37,138 bases of DNA. Origin: Neoconidiobolus thromboides FSU 785. Lineage: Eukaryota > Entomophthoromycota > Entomophthoromycetes > Entomophthorales > Neoconidiobolaceae. The notes under the pieces are model-generated. The model was not told where the DNA came from, did not search any database, and was given only the letters and a program-made list of their open reading frames with translations. How positions within the stretch are numbered: position 1 is the stretch's first letter; the number at the start of each line of letters is the position of its first letter. The position numbers were made by a program, and so were the translations under genes. This document shows positions 1-10,607 of the stretch, piece by piece. The stretch lies in contig MU626448.1 of NCBI GenBank assembly GCA_025603075.1, positions 1 to 37,138 of the forward strand, written 5' to 3'.

Positions 1-32
1 TAATAAATAATATTGAAACCAATTGTATCAAA

Positions 33-3000
33 TTACTTTCTTGGCTCAGATTTTTTAGAGCTGTTTGAATTGGTCTTTGACCGTGCTAATAATCGTTGAG
101 GTTGTCTATTGACATTCGTTTGACGATTAAATGTAGTTGAGCGAATTGGACCTCCAGTAGCTCCAGTAGCTCCAGTAGCTCGAACTGGTTGAATTGGTTG
201 AACTAGCTTTGATCCATTTTTCAAATTTGAATCTTTACGAATAATACTCTTTTTTTCACTCAATTTTTCTCCACCTGATTGAACAGTAGTAACACTTGAT
301 TCGGATTTTTCTTCTTTAACTTGAGGAATTTCATTGATATCAGTTACTACATAATCCTGAGGATTAATTAAAGGCCACTCTTTTGGATATTCTTCAGTAT
401 TAATGTTGAATTGATCTGGATTACTAGTTTCGATCTAAAATAATAAAAATGATTTAAAAAACCGTTATCAAATACTATAATTTAAAATTACCATAAACTG
501 CTCATTCACAAAAGTAGTTGTAAGATTGAGATTCGTGTTATTAAGCTCACTGAGTTTTATGATTTCTGGAAGTACAGATTCATCGACATGTGTCTTGGCA
601 AGTCCAACTAGGTTGTCTTTACTCTTGTTTACTGAGTCATTGAGATGTGACATTGAAGTAACATGATTAGATTGTAGATTTTTTAAAGTTGAAGTCATTA
701 TTTCTAAATGTTTTTCTAATGTCTTATTTCCATTATCAATATGGGAATGACAAGTGTTTATTTCATCATTGTATTGATTTTTGTTGCTGGTTGTTACTTG
801 TTTCATTTCTTCATGAGATTTGTTAATGATATTTTTGTTGTTATTAGTCAAATTAGTAATGTTATTTGAGTATTCCAATGAGACTATGCGATATTTATCA
901 AGAGTCATGGAAGTATCTTCTAAAAATAAACCCTGCTTTTTGTTCTCTTTTTGATAATTATTATTGGAGTTTTCTAATGATTGAGTAAACTTTGTATAAA
1001 CATTTTCCTCATATGCCTCTCTTGAGTGTAACATACTTAAATGCTTATCCATAGCATTAGAAAGATTACTATGATGATAGGAAGAGTATTCTTTGAGAGC
1101 ATTTTCCATAGTAGAAATTACTTTGGCTCTTTGTAAAGCTTCCGACTCTTTAACATCTTTCAATAGCTTCTCAGACCATTCATATTGAGCTCTTAGTTTT
1201 TGTACTTCGATTTCACGTTCCTTTTTCAATTCCTCCATTTGATTATCATACTCCTCGGTTTTTTTTTGAAATGATAAACTATATTCCTGCTTCATATCAT
1301 TAACTTTAACATTAAATTCATTTCCTAAAGCTTCGATTTGATGACTAAAGTCACTATTATTTTGATCAATTGTAATTGAAAATTGATCTAAAGTATCACA
1401 AGTAAATAAAGTCTGTTTTTCAATTAGACCGGTAAGTTCATGGAAACAAGTTGCAAGGCTTCGAACTGATGATTTGATAAACCCAAGATTATCTTCAAGT
1501 TTATCTTTATTAGTCGATGTTAAAGCATTGAGTTGCTCAAAACAATTCTTAATATTACTAGTAATATCTGCTGATTTTATTGTAAGTGAGTTCATTAATG
1601 CCTCTGATACACTATTAATTCCATTTTTAAATTCAAGGTTAGATTTAGATAATTGTTGTAACCTTGAATTTGATTCCTCAAATTTAAAAGAAGTGTTAGA
1701 TAATAACTCATTGGCAAATTTCATATTAGTTTCAGCAGCCCTATACTTATCGCTAACAACTTTAAATAAATCTTCCAATTGTTTACTTTTCATAATAGTA
1801 GTATCTAGTAAATCTCTAGCTACTTTATCTAATTGGGCTTCACTCGATAGATAAGCATCATTTTGTCTCTTTAAAGTTTCAATCTTCAATAAAGCTTCTT
1901 CAAGTTTCTTATTGCTGGTTTCTAAATGAATCTTGGTTGTTTCAAGTTCATTGGTTTTCTCATTAAGTTCATTATCCTTCAAAATCAACTCTTTTTTATT
2001 CTCTTCAAACTTGTTACTAAGATCTGAATTTATTTGTTGTAATTCATTAATTTCCGAGTTCAATCTCTTAGTTTCAAATTCCAATTCTTTAGATCCATTG
2101 GTTAATTTTTCATAAACATCATTAGCTAAATATGCCCCATCTTTATCGCGTTGTGCCTTTAAGCTAGCTGCCATTTTTTGATATTCTGTTTTATATTCTA
2201 AATAAAGAGCAGCTTCTCCAAGAGAAATGTTAGCTCTAGGTCTGTTTTTGATAGACATTGCTTGTGAAGCATATTTAATTGTATTGATACTTTCCTTTAA
2301 ATCGTTCTCAAGTAAAGAAACAGTTGCTATCATGCGTGTTTTTGTGCCACCACCTAATGAATCTTCAAGGATACGTGTTAATTTGGAATTTCTAAATGTT
2401 AAGCCTCCAGTTGAATTAGGGTTCAATTTAGAAGAACTTCTATCAGAAAGATCTTTTATAATTTGACCTAAAGTAAGTAAAGAACGATTGATTTTACCAG
2501 CTTCAGCTGCTTGAGCTTTTTCAGCACCTGACCTTGAAATATCTTCGGATCCAGCAAGATCTACAAGATGTAATTTGCCTGTCGTGAAATACTTTTCATC
2601 GCCATTTTTTGAATTGATTTTAATTTTAAGAGTATATATACAATGAGAACGACTTGAGCTCTTATTAAGCTTTGTTGAGGCAGTATGACGCATGGCTGCT
2701 CCTTTTTCTAATAAAGCAACACCTTCAGATGGGTTAGTAATTACTGTTTCTGCTAATCCTTTAATAACAAGATCCTTTTCAAGCCCTTTAATAAGAATAA
2801 GTTTAGATAATTCAGTACCTGGTTCGTTTGCACCAAGAAGGTCATAAACCTCCTCATTATAAATTTCAATCATAGAAACCTTTATCAATGACATGTTTTC
2901 TTTGTCTGATTCAAGTTTCTCAAATATTTCATATAAAGTTCTTGGTATAATACCTGAATTACCTGAGGGCATAAACTGTACTTCGTCTAATTTTCCTTCC

Positions 3001-3416
3001 ATGGTATGAGTCTTTCCTGTACCAGTTTGTCCATAAGCAAAAAGGGTACAACTATATCCTGATAATACTTCATCGATCATTGGTGAGACTATTTCATCAT
3101 AAACTGCTTTTTGTGAGGCTGCAGGACCAAATACTCGATTAAAAGAATAAGGTCTAGTCACATAACGCTCAGAAGTTCCTTCTTTATAACTAACTTCATT
3201 ATTTTCTTCAGAAGCTTCAATGCCTATTTTTTTACCAACTAAAACACTTTCTGGACCACGACAACGAATGTAAACTTGGATAGGACAATCAATTGGTGTA
3301 TCTTTTTCTGGTTCATTTTTACGTTTTTTAAGGGCAGGTGGAGGTATACTTGAATCTAAGGACTTAACTTTATTTTCTAATTTTCTATTAAAACTATTGG
3401 TTTGTGGAATGGACAT
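33..3416 (-). CDS. Kinesin-5 (BimC/Eg5/Cin8 family) mitotic motor
   Basis: Plus-end-directed microtubule motor of the kinesin-5 class, known to slide antiparallel spindle microtubules apart. Two exons: 3416-492 and 434-33; the intron 491-435 (57 nt, GTAATT..TAG) is phase 0, giving about 1108 aa, normal for the family. Motor domain about residues 45-392: P-loop GQTGTGKT 129-136, switch I NKSSSRSH 251-258, switch II DLAGSE 286-291, then a neck linker. A long coiled-coil stalk follows, then a tail read from exon 2. The tail has a short 9-bp tandem repeat giving ATGATGATGG followed by a basic Asn/Gln/Arg-rich end. This lies where kinesin-5s carry the BimC box with its Cdk1 site, but no clear T-P is seen here. 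All motor motifs are intact. Class assignment rests on N-terminal motor, neck and length; confident for kinesin, good for kinesin-5. Confidence 0.93.
154..180 (-). repeat. 9-bp tandem repeat in kinesin tail
   Basis: Three copies of a GCTCCAGTA-like 9-mer (plus-strand view) encode the repeated Ala-Thr-Gly unit in the kinesin-5 tail. It is an in-frame micro-repeat likely to vary in copy number between strains (inference). Confidence 0.7.
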
Positions 3417-3720
3417 TTTGAGACAAAGTTTATAAATAATTAATCTTTAAAAGATTCAAACATAGAACAAAATCTTATTGAAAATGTAAAAAATAATTGT
3501 TTGCCTATCTCTTTAATTGGCCAAAAGTTAAATTGGGCTGCAAATCATTGAGGTTGTAAATTTATGGGAACAAAACTTAATTCTATAATTTACCCAATGC
3601 TACTCTAATTTTTCTTTGTTTTCTAATTGGTTACGTATCCCTTCCGAAATCTATCCCTTGCTTAAATATGCTATGCTTTATTAAAAAAACATAATCATAC
3701 CAATAAATGCATCCATTATT
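3417..3720. other. Intergenic spacer upstream of kinesin-5
   Basis: A+T-rich 5' flank of the kinesin gene. I see no gene or clear regulatory motif in it. Confidence 0.5.
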
Positions 3721-3846
3721 ATGTCTTTGTTTAATTCACAGGAAAAATTGGTGATATATCTAAAGAAAAAATTAAAGGATCTATATATTCATACTAATTT
3801 TGTAGATTCTCATGGTTATAATAGTCTAGATGACTATGTGAGATTT

Positions 3847-3938
3847 GGAGATGTTTTTTTTTGATTTCATCACTTTTATTTTTTAAGCATTATTCGAGTG
3901 GAAGATTGTTAGTAAAGTTAAATAAAAAAATACATCCC
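3847..3938 (-). mobile_element. MITE copy A
   Basis: Matches the family over its whole length (start GGAGATGTTTTTTT, end AAATACATCCC). Inserted in the decayed gene right after the codons ending VRFGD. No clear target duplication, so an end may have eroded. Minus means the TGTATTTTT end is on the right. Confidence 0.8.
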
Positions 3939-4217
3939 GGCTTGTTGATAATGCTAATTAGTATATATACAACAATGACCAATTAATTGATGATGCTAAT
4001 AAATGCTTATATGCAAATTATAATTGTACCATATTTGAAGTTAATAAAGAGCTATTTGATTGAGATAAACTAGATGTAATGTATGCGAAGAATACAGATT
4101 TTAACCTAAATAGAAAGACACTTGGGATACTACTGGGCCAATAAATACTTTATAGAATTAATTAGAATTTCGATAATTTAAAAAGAGATGATTAAACAAA
4201 GCAATATAATAGTATAA

Positions 4218-4313
4218 GGGGATGTTTTTTTGGTTTCACTACTTTTTCCATTTTTAAGCGCTATTTGGCCAGAAAGGCTATTAATAAAATTCCTAAACAA
4301 AAGATATATCCCC
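4218..4313 (-). mobile_element. MITE copy B
   Basis: GGGGATGTTTTTTT start and ATATCCCC end, with the internal TTTTTAAGCGCTATTT core. Flanks ATAA and ATAT are an imperfect 4-bp duplication. Confidence 0.85.
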
Positions 4314-5021
4314 ATATATTAAGGCTATTTGTTAAAAAATATTTACCTATTTTATATCCTAACAAATTGTTTAAAGTCTTTATCTATTATAATAACACGC
4401 TATTTATCATACTTGTAAAAAAGTATAAAAAAGTGTAAAAATATACTTTAGATATTAAAAGAAAATATAACATTCCTATATTTCTAAAGGTGGGGGTAGG
4501 TATCCTTATAAAATCCCAAGATTTAGTACTTGTTTTTTTTGCTTTTAATTTTATAGGTGTGAAATCTGATACTCAGTGTTTAGAGTCAAGAATAGCTATT
4601 GCTGGGTTGACTACACTATAAGTCGAAAGGTCTTAGTTTATGTGACTAAGACAGACTTGGATTATGAGGAATAGCACGTAATAGGTTACAAGCTATATAA
4701 GACAAATAAAATAGACAATACTAATGTAAATCTACGTAAAATACTATTAAGAAAACTTGGTGGCTTTGTTAAATGTTTGAGATATTAGGGAATAATTCAG
4801 TTAAAAAGCCTCGAACTATTATACTCTGTAAACTCTTTTATACTCTGAAAAGTATAAATATCAAAATGAGAAGATAATATTCTTTGAGATGGAGCTAGAA
4901 GTTCTCATAGCAAATCAAAATAAGAACATGGGATTGATTTTCTCTGAACTAGAGAACACAACAGCTTAGGCGATTGTTATGCTATAATTAACCATGGGAC
5001 TGACAAAGCGATGTTTCACAT

Positions 5022-5118
5022 AGGGATGTATTTTTTTATTTGTGAACTTTACTAGCAATCTTTTCCACTCAAATAATGCTTGAAAAATTGAAAAAGTGAT
5101 AAAACCAAAAAAACACCC
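5022..5118 (+). mobile_element. MITE copy C
   Basis: Forward-oriented copy (AGGGATGTATTTTT...ACACCC), flanked on both sides by ACAT (5018-5021 and 5119-5122), a non-palindromic 4-bp target-site duplication. The first base is A where the family has G; if that base is given to the duplication, it reads ACATA. Confidence 0.85.
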
Positions 5119-5361
5119 ACATATACTTACTCTTTTGTTTGCAATATTATTTAGTTTTAAACTTCAAAGACATTAATTTATACAATATGATAATAACAAA
5201 ATAAAACAAACATTACAATGATAAATTTTAATTATTAAAATAACTTTGTATTATATATATATTTTTCAAATAAGCAAATTGTATAAGCTATAAACAGGTG
5301 ATTTAAAAATACCTTCAAAGTAACATACCACTTTAAAAGACTGTAGGAAAAACATAAGTAA

Positions 5362-5461
5362 AGGTATTTGTTTTTTTGACTTGATTGCTTTTTCCATTTT
5401 TTAAGCATTATTTAAGTGAAAAATTTGTTAGTAAAATCTTTAAACACAAAAATACATCCCC
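5362..5461 (-). mobile_element. MITE copy D
   Basis: Full-length diverged copy; the right end AAATACATCCCC is well preserved, the left end has mutated to AGGTATTTG. Shares the private variant AAATCTTTAAACAC with copy E. Confidence 0.8.
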
Positions 5462-5511
5462 ATATAGTAAAATTTTTCAAGATAGATCAATAAAAGGCCT
5501 GAATATTATAT

Positions 5512-5608
5512 GGGGATGTATTTTTGTGTTTAAAGATTTTACTAACAAATTTTCCGCTTAAATAACGCTTAAAAAGTGAAAAAATAATGAAGTTAAAAAA
5601 AACAATCC
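5512..5608 (+). mobile_element. MITE copy E
   Basis: Forward copy starting GGGGATGTATTTTT, preceded by ATAT; the right end has decayed to AACAATCC. Lies 50 bp from copy D in the opposite orientation, so the two form a large imperfect hairpin. Confidence 0.85.
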
Positions 5609-5928
5609 ATGTTGTCTTTTAAAATTAGTAATCTCACTGTAATGAGTTCATATTTAAATATAATTTATAATGTCAAACCTAACTTCCAATGAAAAATTTA
5701 TTTAATTGTTATATGATATTTAAAAACTATTGTGTTTAATACCATTAATCAATAAATGTTTTTGTTTTATTTAATATTTGAATATGATATTAAAAACAAA
5801 CAGTCAATTAAAGTATTAAGTAAAAATACTAGGCAATTAATAAAAAGTATAGGTATTTTGCTAAAGATAAAACTCAAAATACTCCCACTTTGAACTTTAT
5901 TTAACTACTTTATTAAATAAGAATTTAT

Positions 5929-6195
5929 TTAACCATAACGCACTTTAGTAACAATATTTTCATGGTCAATATGGACATTAAGTCTATCTTCAACAAAGTC
6001 CATAGTGCTCATACTATCTGGTTTTAAAACTCGATGTTTATCTGGTAAATCTTGTTTGGTAACCTAAAGGAAAGTCAGTACAAACAAAACTCAGTCTATA
6101 TGAAAACATACCTGGTTACTACCACTACTTACGCTTTCTCCTTCATTAAATTTTCTACCAACTAATTTAGCTTCCCAATGTTCAATGTTTTGCAT
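5929..6195 (-). CDS. Small I78-family protease inhibitor-like protein
   Basis: Two exons, 6195-6112 and 6063-5929, joined across a 48-nt phase-0 intron (GTATGT..TAG), give 72 aa. The C-terminal half follows the peptidase inhibitor I78 pattern: HRVLKP, then DF..DRLNV..D..NIVTKV.YG. Members such as the Aspergillus elastase inhibitor are about 70 residues and block serine proteases by a potato-inhibitor-I-like loop. Unlike secreted members this protein has no signal peptide, and the usual cysteines are missing (the final CG/CA is YG), so it is probably cytosolic and guards against internal proteases (inference). The start is the first ATG of an open exon. Family call is good; target unknown. Confidence 0.8.
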
Positions 6196-6664
6196 TTTTT
6201 GAATATTTCTTGTTATAACTCTTTAAATCGTAGTTTAAGTTCTATTCTATTCTATAAATATGAAAATTATGTTTACTTTAAATAACCTAGTTTATTATTA
6301 ATTTGTTTAAAAAGATAACTCATTTTTATTTTTATTTCCTATCTTAAGCATTTTTTATATTAAGACGTCATTAGTTGATCATTAAAATTTAGTGCTGTTG
6401 CTATTTTGAGAATTTTTAAATTTTAAATTTAAATATTGCAAAATGAAACTATAAAAACAATATTGAGATTTATTAAAAACAAAAAAATATCTAAGAATAA
6501 GCTTCGAATTATATACAATAAGTTGCCGGTTATTCCAACAATGATTAGTAGATATAAGAACATTTATAACACATAAGAGCCTATATTTTAATATTTATAA
6601 AAAAACATGGTCTTACAGAAGATTTTTCCTCTTATTTCAATTACTTAATCTTATTATATAAACG
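6196..6664. other. Intergenic spacer
   Basis: A+T-rich. Its right end resembles the 5' flank of the intact membrane-protein gene at 8965 and so belongs to the same duplicated unit. Nothing else seen. Confidence 0.5.
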
Positions 6665-7056
6665 ATGGCGGATCCTATATCGACTATTATACAACATTTT
6701 GCATTAATTATTGTAACCCTGTATGTTTATAACTCCACGTTTGATCTCGTTAGTGTGAATATATAATTGTTACCACCAATAGCAACCACATACAGAATAG
6801 AATAGTAGATAACTATTTAAAACCAAAAACAAATATCGTAGTAGCACAAAACGAGAGCACATTGAGTTTCAGGCGTATAGTTCTATATATTGCAGTATTT
6901 GATGCTTATGAATTCATTTCAAAAAAACTGGATTATAAAAATCTTATTACTTCACTTCTATTAGCTATATATACAGCTCAGACTTTGGATTATCATTTGT
7001 TTCAAATGACAAAAAAGTATCCCTCCCTATCTTTCAAAATGGTTATGATATTAAAG
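6665..7056 (+). pseudogene. Decayed copy of the small membrane-protein gene at 8965
   Basis: Starts MADPISTIIQHFALIIV, closely like the intact MANITSTIIQFSIALIAV, then hits TAA after 34 codons and further stops in the middle. A shifted frame (from 6862) resumes with IVLYIAVFDAYEFI and LLLAIYTAQTLDYHL, matching VVLFIAVRDVYEFI and LILAIYTTQALDHSL of the intact copy. Both ends are recognisable, the middle is frameshifted and stop-ridden, so it cannot make the full protein. Confidence 0.8.
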
Positions 7057-8108
7057 TAATATTGCTTTTTTTAATAAAGTTAATGATTTAACCAAATCTA
7101 AAACTATATACATATTTTATTGAGAACATTATCATTTAGTCGTTTTTTTAACCTTGAAAGGTAAAAACTCAAATACTATTTCATAATAATTAAGTTTTTA
7201 ATGGCTTTAATTCTAATGATCAAGTCCTCAATATAAGTTTGCTGCTGTTTTCTAATATTTGTTGTAAATACTAAACTGGTTTACAAGGTTTATTCATTTT
7301 TTATATACAGCAGTGGAAGCTTCTTTGACTTAAAAAAGCAATAAAGTGGCTAGAAAGATAGATTATGTAAACTTGGAGATAAAATCAAAAATTATTATTA
7401 GAATGAAATAGGATTTGATATATAAATTTATTAAAAGCTAAAAATTTACACAAGAGCAGGTGTAATTATAGAGCTAACTTAGATTCGGATATGCAGTGTC
7501 TAGTGATAGTTTCCAATCAATGTTTTATTGAGAACTTCGAAACACAAGTTGTTTTTAGCTTTTGGGGACAGTTAAAAAAATTAAAATAAAAAAATAGATA
7601 AACAAAATAGCCTGTGCAAATTAAGCTGGATTTATCAATAGAGGACTCTCAAAATCAGAAGCTGATTTCAAATTGCATTATATTTTGAAACCAATTTCTG
7701 TTTTGATGAGTTTCTTAATAAAATTTTAAAGTATTTGGTATTAAAACAATTATATGCAAAAAAAGCACTTTTTTTCAAAATTCGAAAATATACAGCTTAT
7801 ATAATGGATAGAAAAAACTATCATTGTTTTATTTTTATCTCAAGCACTCTATTTCAATAAACTTTTATGTTTAAATTTTTAAATTTATTATCAGTTTCTT
7901 ACTAGAATTTGTATAATTAAAATATGGTTTTTTACAAAGCTTAGTGCAAATTATATTTTTTACATATTATACAACTAGAATTAAAAACTTTTAGTGCATT
8001 CATTTTCTATTTTAGTAACTATACTTGAAAAATAGTTGGTAGGTTATTTAGAGATATTAAATCATAAAAACCAGCTTTTTTCTAGTCGCTCCGTTTGATT
8101 ATAATGAT
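7057..8108. other. Spacer within the membrane-protein duplication
   Basis: Mostly A+T-rich. Positions 7291-7341 (TATATACAGCAGTGGAAGC, then CTTTGACTTAAAAAAGCAAT) recur in diverged form at about 8551-8600, each roughly 220-235 bp downstream of a decayed gene copy. This marks a tandem duplication unit. No gene called. Confidence 0.55.
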
Positions 8109-8331
8109 ATGCTAAACACTGTACCAACTATTGCACAATAATCCATGTTTGACATTATAGCCTTATACACTTACGACTTCATTTTCGATCTTCTTGGTTC
8201 TTCATCTACCAGTATTCCTTGTATGTGAGTACATTTTTAAGCAAATTGAATATAAAAAGCTATCGTCTTTATTTCTCGTTAGTATGTATGCAACAGCAAT
8301 TATTAGTAGTCGTTTGAGAAAAATAATATAA
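8109..8331 (+). pseudogene. Second decayed copy of the small membrane-protein gene
   Basis: Begins MLNTVPTIAQ, a stop, then MFDIIALYTYDFIFDLL, paralleling the N-termini of the other two copies. After a gap that removes the middle third, YIFKQIEYKKLSSLF and VSMYATAI follow, parallel to EFIFQKIGFSSFSTS and LAIYTTQA. Internally deleted and stop-containing. It is the most degraded of the three copies. Confidence 0.65.
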
Positions 8332-8964
8332 ATTATATGAACCTTTCATTTAATAATGATATTAAAATTAGAATATTTTTTTTATTAAAGTATTTAATTA
8401 AATAATAAAAATAAATTATTCATCAAACTAGTTTTAGTAAATATTTTAAAAAGTGCTTTTTATTTAATAATTCAAGTTTATAAATATTATTTGTTCCTTT
8501 TTTTAAATATTTATTATAAACTATATTATATCGATTTATGAAGATTTTATTCATTTCATATATACAGCAGTAAAAACTTCTTTGAGTGAAAACAGTAATA
8601 ATGTGATTGTACCAGATAAGCTCTAAAATTTTAAAAACTAATAGTGAGGTATAATTTTTTAAGTAATCTCACTACAAACATCTGTAATCAAAATCAGTCC
8701 AATCATAATATCTCATCCATTAGTGTTATATTACAATATATCCTAATATCCGAGTAATTCTATCAATGAGTATAGTTCGTAAATTTGCTAAAAACGTAAA
8801 AAGTAATACTCAAATAAGGAACTAATACGCAGCAAGATACCTATCCTAGTAGTTATTAATAGCTTGGCATTTTGATAGTTAAAATTAATGCTTATTTATA
8901 TTAAAAATGTGGGTTTACAAAAGGCTCTACTCCAACTCTATTTAATAAACTTATTGTATAAGCA
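8332..8964. other. Spacer upstream of intact membrane-protein gene
   Basis: A+T-rich, contains the second copy of the downstream repeat (about 8551-8600). The last ~80 bases resemble the flank upstream of the decayed copy at 6665 and so probably hold its promoter. Confidence 0.5.
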
Positions 8965-9342
8965 ATGGCTAATATTACGTCAACTATTATACAGTTTTCT
9001 ATAGCCCTTATAGCAGTTCCATATATATATGACTACTTTAATGGCCCCTTTCATCAAATTCTGTACTTGTTTCCAATAATAGCAGTCATCTATATGATAG
9101 AGTGCATAAGGGGCTACTTAAGATCAAAAGCAAACGACGGAACAGTACTAGGCGGAGCTATATCGATTTTCAAATACGTCGTCCTTTTTATAGCAGTACG
9201 TGATGTTTATGAATTTATTTTTCAAAAAATCGGATTTTCCAGCTTTTCCACATCACTCATATTAGCTATATATACTACGCAAGCTTTAGATCATTCTTTG
9301 AAAGAGACGACAGAGAAATACCCTTATATTTCAAAGTGGTAA
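8965..9342 (+). CDS. Small multi-pass membrane protein of unknown family
   Basis: Single-exon 125-aa protein that I do not recognise. It is strongly hydrophobic with about four candidate membrane segments (roughly residues 5-24, 32-50, 65-82, 92-108). A short hydrophilic loop (SKANDGT, near 54-60) separates two halves and the tail is charged (KETTEKYPYISKW). It is the only intact member of a local three-copy tandem family; the two other copies upstream are decayed. That the ends are conserved between copies supports this start. Preservation of one copy suggests function, but this is inference. It could also be a recently orphaned gene on its way to decay. Confidence 0.65.
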   Translation: MANITSTIIQFSIALIAVPYIYDYFNGPFHQILYLFPIIAVIYMIECIRGYLRSKANDGTVLGGAISIFKYVVLFIAVRDVYEFIFQKIGFSSFSTSLILAIYTTQALDHSLKETTEKYPYISKW

Positions 9343-9718
9343 TGGACTAAAAAGCACATTTGAATAAAATTAGCACTTTCACATATATGTATGTATATAG
9401 TTTATTAAATGATTCTATTTGTTTTATTCTTTAAAAATTGCTTTGTTTTGAATATGCAAAATTAAAATAACTTCATAATACACTTTTTTGATCTTTATCA
9501 CATTGAAATATTATCATTGTGTTTTTTATTCGTCTCTTGCAAATATCAGTATGTCTTTCTGAACAAAAAATAGTAAAATGTTTATAGAGGTAAGCTTCGG
9601 AAATTCAAAAACAAAATAAAGATTTTATCTATTGAAATGAAACTTATTAAGTGAGCTTATTGTATATATTCCAAACTAGACATTTATCAAACAAAATAAA
9701 TACAGATATGTGGATAAT
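9343..9718. other. Intergenic spacer
   Basis: A+T-rich 3' flank between two convergent genes. Nothing recognised. Confidence 0.5.
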
Positions 9719-10076
9719 TTAAGTATTATTATTTTTAATGAATTTAATCTCTTTTTCAATCTTACTACTTAATTCATTCATATTAACTTCTAACTCATCT
9801 AATCGCGTTTCATTCGTACTATCAGCTGAAAAGGAAGATATATTGGAGTTCAAGTTTTGTTTCAAGTTTAAATAACTTAATACTGGAGCAATGTCATCTA
9901 TAAAAAGAAAAATGTTTAATTGCTATAAAATTTTCTTTCATAAAATGAATAAAATTTTATATCGCTGCCTTTTTATTACCTGTTTTTTCAATATTTGAGT
10001 ACGTTTCATCATTTTTTATTATTTCATTTAAGTCTTCTAATATTGAATTAAATTGTATATTTGATACTTTGTCCAT
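9719..10076 (-). CDS. 91-aa hypothetical protein, coiled-coil C-terminus
   Basis: Two exons, 10076-9980 and 9897-9719, with an 82-nt phase-1 intron (GTAATA..TAG); joined they encode 91 aa (MDKVSNIQFNSILEDLNEI... to ...IKFIKNNNT). It is acidic and helical throughout. The last ~35 residues (RLDELEVNMNELSSKIEKEI) have heptad-like spacing of L/M/V/I. The size and shape resemble small subunits of multi-protein complexes, but I cannot assign a family. Support is only the clean splice and open frame, so a chance assembly remains possible. Confidence 0.5.
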
Positions 10077-10607
10077 TCTCTTTTAAAAGTTGAACTTAAT
10101 TTTCAGATATTAAATTTTTAAGTTTCATATTAGATAAATTTTGAATTTGAAATTACAGTTTTTTATAACCTAGTTTGAGCTAGAATTTTTATAGTTATCC
10201 TTACATATCCGACTAATATATCTTTTAATTAGCTTTTTTAAAATCAGATTCTCTCTATATAGAATCTATTTAATAAATTACAACGAGTATAAACAAAAAT
10301 TTAGTTTAATTAATAAAGAAGATAAAACGAAAAAACAGTTTAGAAGAGAGAGGAAGGGGTACTATAGAATAAAGTTAAACACAAAAATAGTAACAAGTTA
10401 AGCTCTTTTAGTCTCAAACTTTAGTTTTAAAGGCTGTAAAAATAATTCATTTTGACAAAAATTGGACGATTCATTAAGCTCTCTCAAATACAATGCACCT
10501 AAGACTATATAATGAATATACAAAAAAATGATAACAAAGTTAAGCTTCTTTGGGATTTTAAAAAACAATATTACAAAAAAGAAGAGAACCAAGCCCTTTT
10601 AACAAAT
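10077..10607. other. Intergenic spacer
   Basis: A+T-rich region between two minus-strand genes; includes a short purine-rich stretch near 10346. No gene supported. Confidence 0.5.

Larger units (their letters stand above)
3721..4968 (+). pseudogene. Decayed protein-coding gene interrupted by two MITEs
   Basis: Several stretches stay open for 30-70 codons in shifting frames, separated by isolated stops. They start at an ATG at 3721 (MSLFNSQEKLVIYLKKK...) and continue around 3965-4142 (…LIDDANKCLYANYNCT…), 4335-4437, 4575-4797 (…VDYTISRKVLVYVTKTD…) and 4867-4968 (…ENTTA). MITEs lie at 3847-3938 and 4218-4313. The codon-like composition suggests the relic of one gene of unknown family, but it could also be two neighbouring relics. 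I do not recognise the product and no intact reading frame can be assembled. Confidence 0.4.
4969..5928. other. MITE-rich spacer
   Basis: Contains MITE copies C, D and E and otherwise only A+T-rich sequence. No open frame worth calling. Confidence 0.6.

Noticed and set aside
5362-5608. The MITE hairpin as a transcription terminator or structured ncRNA
   Set aside because: It is fully explained by two MITE copies in opposite orientation.
10398-10592. 64-codon hydrophobic open frame
   Set aside because: Low-complexity Phe/Ile/Leu run in an A+T-rich spacer; no recognisable features.
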